From the NCBI RefSeq assembly GCF_000009765.2, contig NC_003155.5, positions 3,782,001 to 3,846,000 of the forward strand: DNA of 64,000 nt. Direction: 5' to 3'. Numbering within the stretch: position 1 is the stretch's first letter; the number at the start of each line of letters is the position of its first letter. Position numbers and translations under genes: made by a program. Source of the DNA: Streptomyces avermitilis MA-4680 = NBRC 14893 (GTDB taxonomy: Bacteria; Actinomycetota; Actinomycetes; Streptomycetales; Streptomycetaceae). Below the pieces are notes generated by a model. It was not told the DNA's origin, did no database searches, and was given only the letters and a program-made list of their open reading frames with translations. This document shows positions 36,572 to 44,396 of the stretch, piece after piece.

Positions 36572-36735
36572 CTGGAAAGCCAAGGTGCGCACCTCGAAGT
36601 TCGCTGTTGATCCGTCAGGCCCCCGGAAACGCGGACCATCCGTCAGGCTCCGTGATCGTGGAGCCTCACCTATGCAACTTACTCACGCTTTACTCGGTTC
36701 CCGGTTCGGGGGATTAACGAGGCAGGATTGTGACC

Positions 36736-37278
36736 ATGTCCAACACTCCCATGGCAGCGAGCCCGCTCACCCGGGCCGTACTCGAGATCGACGAGTACGC
36801 CTCCACCCTCGGCTGGGACCAGCCCGCTCGCCTCTTCGCCCTCGTAGACACCGCGCGGCTGCGCACTCAGGAACCCTCGCTCGCGGCCCAGCTCGGCCTC
36901 GCGGACGCGCCGGAGACCACCGGTCTCACCCCCATCGAGCAGGACGAGATCCCGGCCGGCAAGCCGCTGGACGAGTTCCTCGGCACCATCGCCTGGCCCG
37001 ACGCGGTGGTCGGCTGCGCGCTCACGGTGGAGCGGCTGATGCTGCCGCCGTCCGCGGAGGCCTCGGTTCCGGAGGGGCTGAGCGAGAAGAAGCTCGCGAA
37101 GTGGGTCGCCGAGCACCCGGACCGCCAGGAGGTCCGGATGACGGTGGCGGTGCTGCGGGACGGCGCGCGCGAATCGGCCCTGCGGCTGCGCGAGAAGGAC
37201 TCGCCGACGGAGGTGCTGACCGGGTCGGACCTGGTGCCGGGTCTGGCGGAGGCCCTGTCGGCGACGTTCGCGGACTGA
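36736..37278 (+). CDS. PPA1309 family protein, function unknown
   Basis: This 180-aa soluble protein, MSNTPMAASPLTRAVLEIDEYASTLGWDQPARLFALVDT, belongs to the actinobacterial PPA1309 family as I recognise it. GTIAWPDAVVGCALTVERLMLPP is a conserved-looking core. AGGA sits 8 nt before the ATG at 36736; a GTG two codons upstream is possible. It is divergent from the UPF0182 gene, with which it often pairs, and it ends in a strong hairpin. No catalytic motif is visible. Confidence 0.85.
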   Translation: MSNTPMAASPLTRAVLEIDEYASTLGWDQPARLFALVDTARLRTQEPSLAAQLGLADAPETTGLTPIEQDEIPAGKPLDEFLGTIAWPDAVVGCALTVERLMLPPSAEASVPEGLSEKKLAKWVAEHPDRQEVRMTVAVLRDGARESALRLREKDSPTEVLTGSDLVPGLAEALSATFAD

Positions 37279-37290
37279 CTTTCCCGTATA

Positions 37291-37335
37291 CGTCGCTGGG
37301 GGCGCCCCCGAAGCTCGGGGGCGCCCCCAGCGACG
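37291..37335. terminator. Terminator between the PPA1309 gene and the PDZ protease
   Basis: A perfect 20-bp stem (37291-37310 with 37316-37335) has an AAGCT loop, extended by CCCGTA/TACGGG across a 2-nt bulge. It serves the convergent gene pair. Confidence 0.85.
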
Positions 37336-37414
37336 TACGGGCCATGGCGTCGGGCCTGATGGCGCCGCTTACGTACGGGAAATGGCGCCAGGCCTGATGG
37401 CGGCGCCTACGTAC
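37333..37414. repeat. Tandem 38-bp direct repeat after the terminator
   Basis: Units at 37333-37370 and 37371-37408 both begin ACGTACGGG and share the TGGCG and GGCCTGATGGCG blocks; a third start, ACGTAC, follows at 37409. The repeat is non-coding and overlaps the terminator stem by three bases. Confidence 0.7.
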
Positions 37415-37426
37415 AGGCGACGGTGG

Positions 37427-38524
37427 TCAGCCCTTGGTGGTGCACTTCGGCAGGTCGGCCGTCTTGCCGGTGCGGATGTCCTTGAGGGCGTCCAGCGCGT
37501 CGTCGATCGTGTTCACCTTGACGAGCGTGAGCCCCTCAGGGGTGTCCTTGGCGGCGGCCGCGCAGTTGTCCTTGGGCGTCAGGAAGTACTGGGCGCCCTT
37601 TTCGCGCGCGCCGACCGTCTTCATCTCGATGCCGCCGATCGGGCCGACCTTGCCGTCGTCGTCGATGGTGCCGGTGCCGGCCACGAACTTGCCGCCGGTG
37701 AGATCGTCCGGGGTGAGCTTGTCCACGATGCCGAGGGCGAACATCAGACCGGCGCTCGGGCCGCCCACGTCGGCGAGCTTGATGTCGACCGTGAACGGGA
37801 ACGTGTGATCGGTGCCGGCGGAGATGCCGACTATGGCCCGGGGCGCGCCCGTGTCGTCGGACTTCGCGGTGGTGATCGTCACCTTCTTGGTCCTGGGCAC
37901 GTACGTCTTCGACTTCTCGGCCGCGGCCTGCTCCTTGGCGGGCAGGATCGTGAAGGCGACGTCGTCCCCGGGCTTGTGCTTGGTGACCAGCTCGGCCACG
38001 TCGTCGGGCGCCTTCACCGCCGTACCGTCGACCGCCTTGATCACGTCACCCGCGTGCAGCCGGCCCTCGGCCGGCGAGTCCTTGAGGACGGTGGAGACGA
38101 TCACCCAGGACTTCACCGGGATGTCCAGCTCCTTGAGGGCGGCCACCTTGGCGCTCTCCTGGGACTGGCTGAACTCCTCGGCGTTCTCCTGCGTCGACTG
38201 CTCCTCGGTCTTGCCGTCCGGGTAGAGCGTGTCGTGCGGGACCACCTTGTTGTCGTGCGCAAGCCATCCGTACACGGCCTCTACGAGGTTCATGCGGTAG
38301 TCGGCGCTGGTCACCCGGACGGTCGTCATGTTCAGGTGCCCGGTCGTCGCATAGGTCTTGTGCCCGGTGATCTGCAGCACCGGCTCGCCGTCGTGCTCCC
38401 CGAGCGTGTTCACCGTCGGGCCCGGTGACATCTCCGCGTAGGGCACTTTGATGAACACTCCCGCGCACAGGAGCGCGATCAACATCAGGGTGGAGGCGAG
38501 CATCGTCGCGGTGCGGCGTGGCAT
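37427..38524 (-). CDS. PDZ and Lon-type (S16) serine protease, YlbL/SdrC-like
   Basis: The 365-aa protein has one N-terminal membrane anchor (LASTLMLIALLCAGVFI), an extracellular region with a PDZ domain (about 120-205; VLKDSPAEGRLHAGDVIKAVDG) and a Lon-like proteolytic domain. The catalytic Ser-Lys pair is S257 in GGPSAGLMF and K302 in IGGIEMKTVGA. The acid-rich TGTIDDDGKVGPIGG strand is diagnostic. There is no ATPase domain, so it is an ATP-independent surface protease. ATG 38524 (MPRRTATM) is the start. Two cysteines (CTTKG tail and DNCAAAA) may form a disulfide outside the cell. Confidence 0.92.
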   Translation of the reverse strand: MPRRTATMLASTLMLIALLCAGVFIKVPYAEMSPGPTVNTLGEHDGEPVLQITGHKTYATTGHLNMTTVRVTSADYRMNLVEAVYGWLAHDNKVVPHDTLYPDGKTEEQSTQENAEEFSQSQESAKVAALKELDIPVKSWVIVSTVLKDSPAEGRLHAGDVIKAVDGTAVKAPDDVAELVTKHKPGDDVAFTILPAKEQAAAEKSKTYVPRTKKVTITTAKSDDTGAPRAIVGISAGTDHTFPFTVDIKLADVGGPSAGLMFALGIVDKLTPDDLTGGKFVAGTGTIDDDGKVGPIGGIEMKTVGAREKGAQYFLTPKDNCAAAAKDTPEGLTLVKVNTIDDALDALKDIRTGKTADLPKCTTKG

Positions 38525-38608
38525 GGAACGACAGTACGGGACGGGTCTGTCAACGCACCGTCGGGGCCGTCCGCACAGGGGCGGCCCCGCGGCCTCCGCT
38601 GCCCGGTC

Positions 38609-38773
38609 TCAGGTACCCGAGTGGGACTTCTCCATGGCCTCGCGGAAACGCGCGTACCCGGCGAGTTCCGAACCGTCTCCCGCGGCCTTGCGGTTCCGTC
38701 CGGCCCAGCTGCCCCACAGTCCGGCACCGATCGCAGTCAAAAGCGGAATCAGCAACCAGGCGAGCACCGCCAT
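38609..38773 (-). CDS. Small conserved membrane protein, 54 aa
   Basis: A short gene lies between the protease and moaE: MAVLAWLLIPLLTAIGAG, then LWGSWAGRNRKAAGDGSELA and a GYARFREAMEKSHSGT tail. GGGAGGT precedes the ATG by 5 nt, an ideal ribosome site. One hydrophobic helix is followed by a basic W-G-R-N-R stretch, so the tail should face the cytoplasm. Function is unknown; it could be a membrane-associated accessory of the neighbouring protease. Confidence 0.8.
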   Translation of the reverse strand: MAVLAWLLIPLLTAIGAGLWGSWAGRNRKAAGDGSELAGYARFREAMEKSHSGT

Positions 38774-38913
38774 GCCGACCTCCCAACCCCATGAGCGACC
38801 GCAACTGACTGATCAGCAGATTAATCATCCGCAGTGTTAACGCTCACGCCGGGGGTGCGGTTACGCAACTGGAGGACGGGTGAGAGGTCGGTGAGCCGGA
38901 ACGGGTGCCGGTC

Positions 38914-39375
<462 letters not shown>

Positions 39376-39578
39376 GAGCCCATCGTGCCGCACACCACCG
39401 ACAACGAGGAATGGACGATTCGCCCGGCACGCGCGCGGGGGCGTTTGGAGCGTCCTACAGCATCTGCGGGCGGCAGGCCCCGGGGATGGGACCGATGGGG
39501 CTGTCGCGGGGTGACGGGCGGCGGAGGCAGGGGCGAAGCAGTCCCGACCGACGTCGGCCAGGACGCGGGGTGCGCCTC

Positions 39579-40691
39579 TCAGAACCGCCGTCGAGCCTTC
39601 CGCGCCCGGCGCACCAACGCGGCCGTGCCCAGCAGCGCGACCGTCGCTCCCGCGGCCCCGGCCGCCGTCGCGTCCTTGCGCCCGAGCCGCCGCCCGGCCA
39701 CCGTGTGCCGCCCGGCCACTTCCTCCAGCAGCTCCGCCAGGACCTCCTCGTTGGTCCACTGCGGCCGCCACCCGGCGTCATGGAGCCGGCTTCCGCTCAC
39801 CACCCAGGGGTACATCGTGTACGCCAGGTCCCCGGCCGGCGACGGAGTGAGCCCGATCCGGTGCAGCCGGGCCGCGGCGCCCAGAGCGACCGCGGACGGC
39901 AGCTCCATCCGCCGGATCCCGCTCAGCTCCTCGACCTCCTCCTGCTCCAGCCACCCGTCACAGCCGACGGCGAGCTCTCCGTCGACCTTCTCCAGAACGG
40001 CGTACTCCAGAGCACTGCACAGATCCTCGACGTGGCAGAACTGCCAGGCGGGCCGCGAACCGGCCACCACCAGCAGACGGGGCGACTCGAAGTACCTGGT
40101 CAGCGCCGTATCCGTGCCACCGACCAGCACGGAGGGGCGTACGACGGTGACGTTGAGCCCCGGGTGCGCCCGGGGCGCGCGCCGCGCGAGCCGCTCGATC
40201 TCCAGCAGGTCCCCGACGCCCGTGGCCTCGGCCGTGGCGCGCAGTTCGGCGTCTTCGGAGAGCGGCAGTTCGTTGTCCGGCAGCGCCCCGTAGACCATCG
40301 CGGAGGTGCACAGCACGACCCGGTGGACGCCGGCCGCCGCGGCAGCCGTGAGCACGGTCTGCGTCCCCCGGACGTTGTACGCCGTCCGGGCCGCCGCGTC
40401 GGACTCCAGATCGAGGTCGAGCGCGAGGTGCACGACGACGTCCGCACCCCGCAGTTTGTCCGCGATGGCCGGATCCCGTACGTCCAGGATGTGCCACTGT
40501 GCCGTCGCGCACTCCCCGCGCCGCTCGTCGATGGCGACGACCTGCTTGATCGCGTCGGACGCGGCGAGCCGCTCGGTCAGGAGGGCGCCGACACCGGACG
40601 CGGCGCCGGTGACCGCGACGACGGGCCCGCGGACGGCGGGACTGGTTGAATGGTTTCGCGCTGCGCGAACCTGCGGATCTGGGGAACTCAC
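39579..40691 (-). CDS. Extended SDR / NAD-dependent epimerase-dehydratase family protein
   Basis: The 370-aa protein has an N-terminal Rossmann fold with VAVTGAASGVGALLTERL (TGxxxxxG, extended type), DVRDP, NVRGTQTVLTAAAAAGV and STSAMVYGALPDNE, where S..Y lacks the close YxxxK spacing. VVRPSVLVGG follows in the substrate domain. The C-terminal 30 residues are Ala/Arg-rich with one hydrophobic helix (AGATVALLGTAALVRRARKARR), suggesting membrane tethering. GTG 40691 has GGAGA upstream. The substrate is not clear; loss of the classical lysine may mean altered catalysis. Confidence 0.82.
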   Translation of the reverse strand: MSSPDPQVRAARNHSTSPAVRGPVVAVTGAASGVGALLTERLAASDAIKQVVAIDERRGECATAQWHILDVRDPAIADKLRGADVVVHLALDLDLESDAAARTAYNVRGTQTVLTAAAAAGVHRVVLCTSAMVYGALPDNELPLSEDAELRATAEATGVGDLLEIERLARRAPRAHPGLNVTVVRPSVLVGGTDTALTRYFESPRLLVVAGSRPAWQFCHVEDLCSALEYAVLEKVDGELAVGCDGWLEQEEVEELSGIRRMELPSAVALGAAARLHRIGLTPSPAGDLAYTMYPWVVSGSRLHDAGWRPQWTNEEVLAELLEEVAGRHTVAGRRLGRKDATAAGAAGATVALLGTAALVRRARKARRRF

Positions 40692-40881
40692 CGGGCGTCT
40701 CCAGCGGTTGTCTTCAGTACGAGCGTTGTGACGCGTGCGTACCAGGTGGCATCCATCCTGCCGCAGGCAGCGAGTCGGCGAAGCACCGAGGCCCGAACGG
40801 GCTGTGGTGTCTACGCTGGGTGGTGTTGTCGGGCAGCCAGCCGCCGGAGCGAACCGGTGGCCTTACCAGCCGAGGAATCCC

Positions 40882-42333
40882 GTGAGTGACACCCCATTCG
40901 GATTCGGCCTTCCGCCGGAGGAGCCGGAGAACGGCGACGAGGGCAAGAAGAAGGACCAGCAGAGCGGCGGGGGTCAGGGACCGGCCAACCCGTTCGGTTT
41001 CGGGTCGCCCGGAGCCGGAGGACCCGGCGCCGACAATCCGCTCGCCGCGATGTTCGGTTCCATCAACCCCAACGACCTGGGGGCCGCCTTCCAGCAGCTC
41101 GGCCAGATGCTCTCGTACGAGGGCGGCCCGGTGAACTGGGACATGGCCAAGCAGATCGCCCGCCAGACGGTCGCCCAGGGCACCCAGGACGGCACCAAGG
41201 ACGCGAGCGTGGGCCCCGGTGAGCGCTCCGCGGTCGAGGAGGCCGTGCGCCTGGCAGACCTGTGGCTGGACGACGCGACGTCGCTGCCGTCCGGCGCCGG
41301 CTCCGCCGTGGCCTGGAGCCGCGCGGAGTGGGTCGAAGCCACCCTGCCGGTGTGGAAGGAGCTCGTCGACCCGGTCGCCGAGCGCGTCGGCGCGGCCATG
41401 GGCGACGTCCTGCCGGAGGAGATGCAGGCCATGGCGGGCCCGCTCATCGGCATGATGCGCTCCATGGGCGGCGCCATGTTCGGTACGCAGATCGGGCAGG
41501 CCGTGGGCGTGCTCGCGGGCGAAGTCGTCGGCTCCACCGACATCGGCCTGCCGCTCGGCCCGGCCGGCAAGGCCGCGCTGCTTCCGTTGAACATGGCGGC
41601 GTTCGGCAAGGACCTGGGCATCCCCGAGGAGGAGGTGCGGCTCTACCTGGCCCTGCGCGAGGCCGCCCACCAGCGCCTCTTCGCCCACGTGCCGTGGCTG
41701 CGCTCGCACCTGTTCGGTGCGGTCGAGGGCTACGCGCGCGGGATCAAGGTCGACACCGCGAAGCTGGAGGACGTGGTCGGCCAGTTCGACCCGCAGAACC
41801 CGGAGGAGCTGCAGCAGGCACTCCAGCAGGGCATGTTCCAGCCGGAGGACACGCCCGAGCAGAAGGCGGCTCTGGCCCGTCTGGAGACTGCGCTGGCGCT
41901 CGTGGAGGGCTGGGTGGACGCGGTGGTGCACGCGGCCGCCAAGCCCCGCCTGTCGTCCGCGGACGCGCTGCGTGAGACCCTGCGCCGCCGCCGCGCCACG
42001 GGCGGCCCGGCCGAGCAGACGTTCGCCACCCTGATCGGCCTGGAGCTGCGGCCGCGCCGGCTGCGGGACGCCTCGCGTCTGTGGGCCTCGCTCACCGACG
42101 CGCGCGGTGTCGACGGCCGCGACGGCCTGTGGGCCCACCCGGACATGCTGCCGACCGCGTCCGACCTGGACGACCCGGACGGCTTCGTGCACCGCGAGCA
42201 GCTGGACTTCTCCGAGCTGGACAAGATGCTCGGCGAAGCGGCGAGTGGCGGTCCGGCCGCCGGGAAGCCCGACCTGAAGAAGGACGACGACAACAAGGGC
42301 GAGGACGACAGCAAGGGCGACACCGCCGAGTGA
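40882..42333 (+). CDS. DUF2342 zinc-dependent metalloprotease family protein
   Basis: The 483-aa protein belongs to the actinobacterial DUF2342 family (zinc-dependent metalloprotease or F420-biosynthesis-associated hydrolase in annotations). The key segment is REAAHQRLFAHVPWLRSHL with E260, H263 and H269. The N-terminus is Gly/Pro/Asn-rich (FGFGLPPEE; ANPFGFGSPGAGGPGADNP), and the C-terminus is a run of acidic and lysine residues. GTG 40882 follows CGAGGA. Its TGA overlaps the Nudix gene's GTG. True activity is unproven. Confidence 0.85.
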   Translation: MSDTPFGFGLPPEEPENGDEGKKKDQQSGGGQGPANPFGFGSPGAGGPGADNPLAAMFGSINPNDLGAAFQQLGQMLSYEGGPVNWDMAKQIARQTVAQGTQDGTKDASVGPGERSAVEEAVRLADLWLDDATSLPSGAGSAVAWSRAEWVEATLPVWKELVDPVAERVGAAMGDVLPEEMQAMAGPLIGMMRSMGGAMFGTQIGQAVGVLAGEVVGSTDIGLPLGPAGKAALLPLNMAAFGKDLGIPEEEVRLYLALREAAHQRLFAHVPWLRSHLFGAVEGYARGIKVDTAKLEDVVGQFDPQNPEELQQALQQGMFQPEDTPEQKAALARLETALALVEGWVDAVVHAAAKPRLSSADALRETLRRRRATGGPAEQTFATLIGLELRPRRLRDASRLWASLTDARGVDGRDGLWAHPDMLPTASDLDDPDGFVHREQLDFSELDKMLGEAASGGPAAGKPDLKKDDDNKGEDDSKGDTAE

Positions 42334-42851
42334 GCCTCTTCGACGACACGGTCCTCGTACTCAAGGGCTACGAGGACCAGGAGGAGCTGCGCGAGGCGTA
42401 CCTGGGCCACCTGGAGGCGCATCCGGACGGCACCTGGAAGTCGTGCCACGCCGGGCACATCACGGCGAGCGCCCTGGTGGTCGACCCCGAGCGCGGCCAG
42501 GTACTGCTCACGCTGCACAAGAAGCTGCGGATGTGGCTCCAGATGGGCGGCCACTGCGAGCCGGGCGACGCGACGCTCGCGGCCGCGGCCCTGCGCGAGG
42601 CCACGGAGGAGTCGGGCATCCCGGGCCTGACGCTGCTGCCGGGCGGACCGGTGCGCCTCGACCGGCATCCCATCCCAGCACCGTGCCACTGGCACTTCGA
42701 CGTCCAGTACGCCGTCGTGGCGCCCCCGGGGGCGGTGCACGCGATCAGCGACGAGTCGCTCGACGTGCGCTGGTTCGGCTACGACGAGGTGGCGGACGTG
42801 GCCGACGAGTCGGTCGTCCGGCTGCTGGAGGCGACACGCTCACGCCTGTGA
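42330..42851 (+). CDS. Nudix hydrolase with atypical Nudix box
   Basis: This 173-aa protein is coupled to the upstream gene by a GTGA overlap. The Nudix region reads GGHCEPGDATLAAAALREATEESGI. The REATEE metal-binding helix is intact, but D replaces the first glutamate and one residue is inserted before it. CHWHFDVQYAVVAPPG follows as a strand bearing three possible ligands (C, H, H). It should hydrolyse a nucleoside diphosphate linked to some other group; the substrate is unknown. Confidence 0.88.
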   Translation: MSLFDDTVLVLKGYEDQEELREAYLGHLEAHPDGTWKSCHAGHITASALVVDPERGQVLLTLHKKLRMWLQMGGHCEPGDATLAAAALREATEESGIPGLTLLPGGPVRLDRHPIPAPCHWHFDVQYAVVAPPGAVHAISDESLDVRWFGYDEVADVADESVVRLLEATRSRL

Positions 42852-42881
42852 GCCTCGCGGGAAGAGTGTGAGGCGAGACGT

Positions 42882-42915
42882 GTAAGGGGCGGCCGCACTG
42901 GCGGCCGCCCCTTAC
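42882..42915. terminator. Bidirectional terminator between the Nudix and AIM24 genes
   Basis: A perfect 15-bp stem (42882-42896 with 42901-42915) with an ACTG loop lies between convergent genes. Confidence 0.85.
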
Positions 42916-42932
42916 GTCTGCTTTCTGGACGC

Positions 42933-43688
42933 TCAGCTCCAGACGTTGCCCTGGTTCTGCGCCCGGGCGCCCTGCTGCCCCATGCCGTACTGGGCGCGCA
43001 GTCCCTGACCGATCTGCGCGTTCTGCGGCGGCAGCAGCTCGCTGGGCTGGACGAGCGCGTAGCCGTTGCCGAGGAAGCTGAGTTCCCACCCCTCACCGGT
43101 GTTGCCGCGGCGCCGCCACACTCCGGAGGAATGCGTCTGGGCCTGCATCTGGACGCGCAGGCTCGTGGACCAGGCGACGATCGCGTCGGCGTCACAGTTG
43201 ACGTACTTGTCCGGCGTCACCTGCATCAGCAGGGGCATGCCCGAGGTCATCAGCGCGACCTTTCCGCGGCCGGTGATGTTGAGCTGGTACTTGCCGGAGC
43301 CGGAAATGCCGTACTGGCTGTCCACGGCGATGACCTCGTGGTGCAGCGAGGAGTCCATCGCCAGGACGTAGCTGCTGTCGACGGTGAGGCCGTCCTGGTC
43401 CACGTCCATCACGTGGACGTGCTGGGCGAGGTTCGAGAGATAGACCGTCCCCTGCCCGTGGCAGCGCATCAGGTCGAGGCCCTCGCCGGTGTACGCACGC
43501 GCGCGCTGCTGGCTGTTGTTCTGGTACTCGGCGTCGAACTCGATGAGGCCCTGGTAGGCGACCATGGTGCCCTTGCGGGCGAGGATGTCGTCGTGGCCCT
43601 CCAGGACGACGCGCAGCATCTGCGAGTTCTGCAGGCTGTAGCGGTCCTGGGTCTGCTGTTCGTTGTAGCCGAAAAGCGGACTCTGCAT
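42933..43688 (-). CDS. AIM24 family protein (third of three)
   Basis: The 251-aa beta-rich protein belongs to the AIM24 (TIGR00266-like) family. Repeated strand blocks occur: ARKGTMVAYQGLIEF, GEGLDLMRCHGQGTVYLSNLAQHVHVMDVDQDGLTVDSSYVLAMDSSL and NITGRGKVALMTSGMPLLMQV. The tail is Gln/Asn-rich with QYGMGQQGARAQNQG. It is the last gene of a three-gene AIM24 operon, 16 bp after the middle gene. The biochemical role is unknown. Confidence 0.9.
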   Translation of the reverse strand: MQSPLFGYNEQQTQDRYSLQNSQMLRVVLEGHDDILARKGTMVAYQGLIEFDAEYQNNSQQRARAYTGEGLDLMRCHGQGTVYLSNLAQHVHVMDVDQDGLTVDSSYVLAMDSSLHHEVIAVDSQYGISGSGKYQLNITGRGKVALMTSGMPLLMQVTPDKYVNCDADAIVAWSTSLRVQMQAQTHSSGVWRRRGNTGEGWELSFLGNGYALVQPSELLPPQNAQIGQGLRAQYGMGQQGARAQNQGNVWS

Positions 43689-43704
43689 GGTGTGTCGCTC
43701 CCCC

Positions 43705-44385
43705 TCAGCCCCGGACTCGGAGGCGGTCGGTGCTGTCCTCGCTGGGCTGGACGACGACGATGCCCTGCCCGGAGAACGCCATCTGGTACGCCTCGCCGCT
43801 GCCGCGCCCGATGAGCGACTGTGCCTTGAAGCTGCGCTTGCCCTTCACCTTCAGGTTCGGGGACCAGGCGACGAGCGCGTCCGGGTCGACGTACGTCTCG
43901 TCCTCGCCGCCGCCGCAGTCGACGACGATCGGCTTGCCCCGGGAGGTCAGCGCGACCCAGCCCTGCCCGGAGATCTTGGTGTTCCACAGGCCCTGGCCGG
44001 CGAACTTCGCGAGCCCCTTGACGCGCTCGACACCCCACGTCAGATGTGCGTCGAAGGCGAGCAGGTTGGTGGCGTTGACGGAGATCGCGTCGCCGTTGAG
44101 GTTGATGACGACGACGTTCGCCCCGTAGTCGGCGAGGTACAGCAGTCCGTCGCCGGTGCACTTCATGAGGGGCGCGCCCTCGCCGGTCATCCAGTCGCGT
44201 GCGATCTGGCGTACGGCGGGCGGGTTGGGCTCGTACTGGACGAACCCTTCGTAGGCGACCATCGAGCCCACGCGCGCGAAGAGGTCGTTTCCGGTCTGCA
44301 TGGCGACCTTCAGCATGTGGTTGCCGTGGTTCTCCATGCGGGCGGTGACCGGTGCCGGGGCGAAGCCCGCGAGCGGCTGGTTCAT
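43705..44385 (-). CDS. AIM24 family protein (second of three)
   Basis: The 226-aa protein is a single AIM24 domain: LFARVGSMVAYEGFVQYE, GEGAPLMKCTGDGLLYLADYGANVVVINLNGDAISVNATNLLAF and GLWNTKISGQGWVALTSRGKPIVVD. It aligns in pattern with its two neighbours, so the operon arose by gene duplication. There is no signal peptide. The spacing is 11 bp to the upstream TerD-AIM24 gene and 16 bp to the next. Confidence 0.9.
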   Translation of the reverse strand: MNQPLAGFAPAPVTARMENHGNHMLKVAMQTGNDLFARVGSMVAYEGFVQYEPNPPAVRQIARDWMTGEGAPLMKCTGDGLLYLADYGANVVVINLNGDAISVNATNLLAFDAHLTWGVERVKGLAKFAGQGLWNTKISGQGWVALTSRGKPIVVDCGGGEDETYVDPDALVAWSPNLKVKGKRSFKAQSLIGRGSGEAYQMAFSGQGIVVVQPSEDSTDRLRVRG

Positions 44386-44396
44386 GACGGGCTCCC

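Noticed and set aside
33494..36610. A 1038-residue open frame on the plus strand opposite the UPF0182 gene
   Set aside because: It is the mirror of a well-supported membrane protein; its composition (Arg/Val/Leu/His runs, no domain) is typical of antisense frames in high-GC DNA, and it runs through a tRNA gene.
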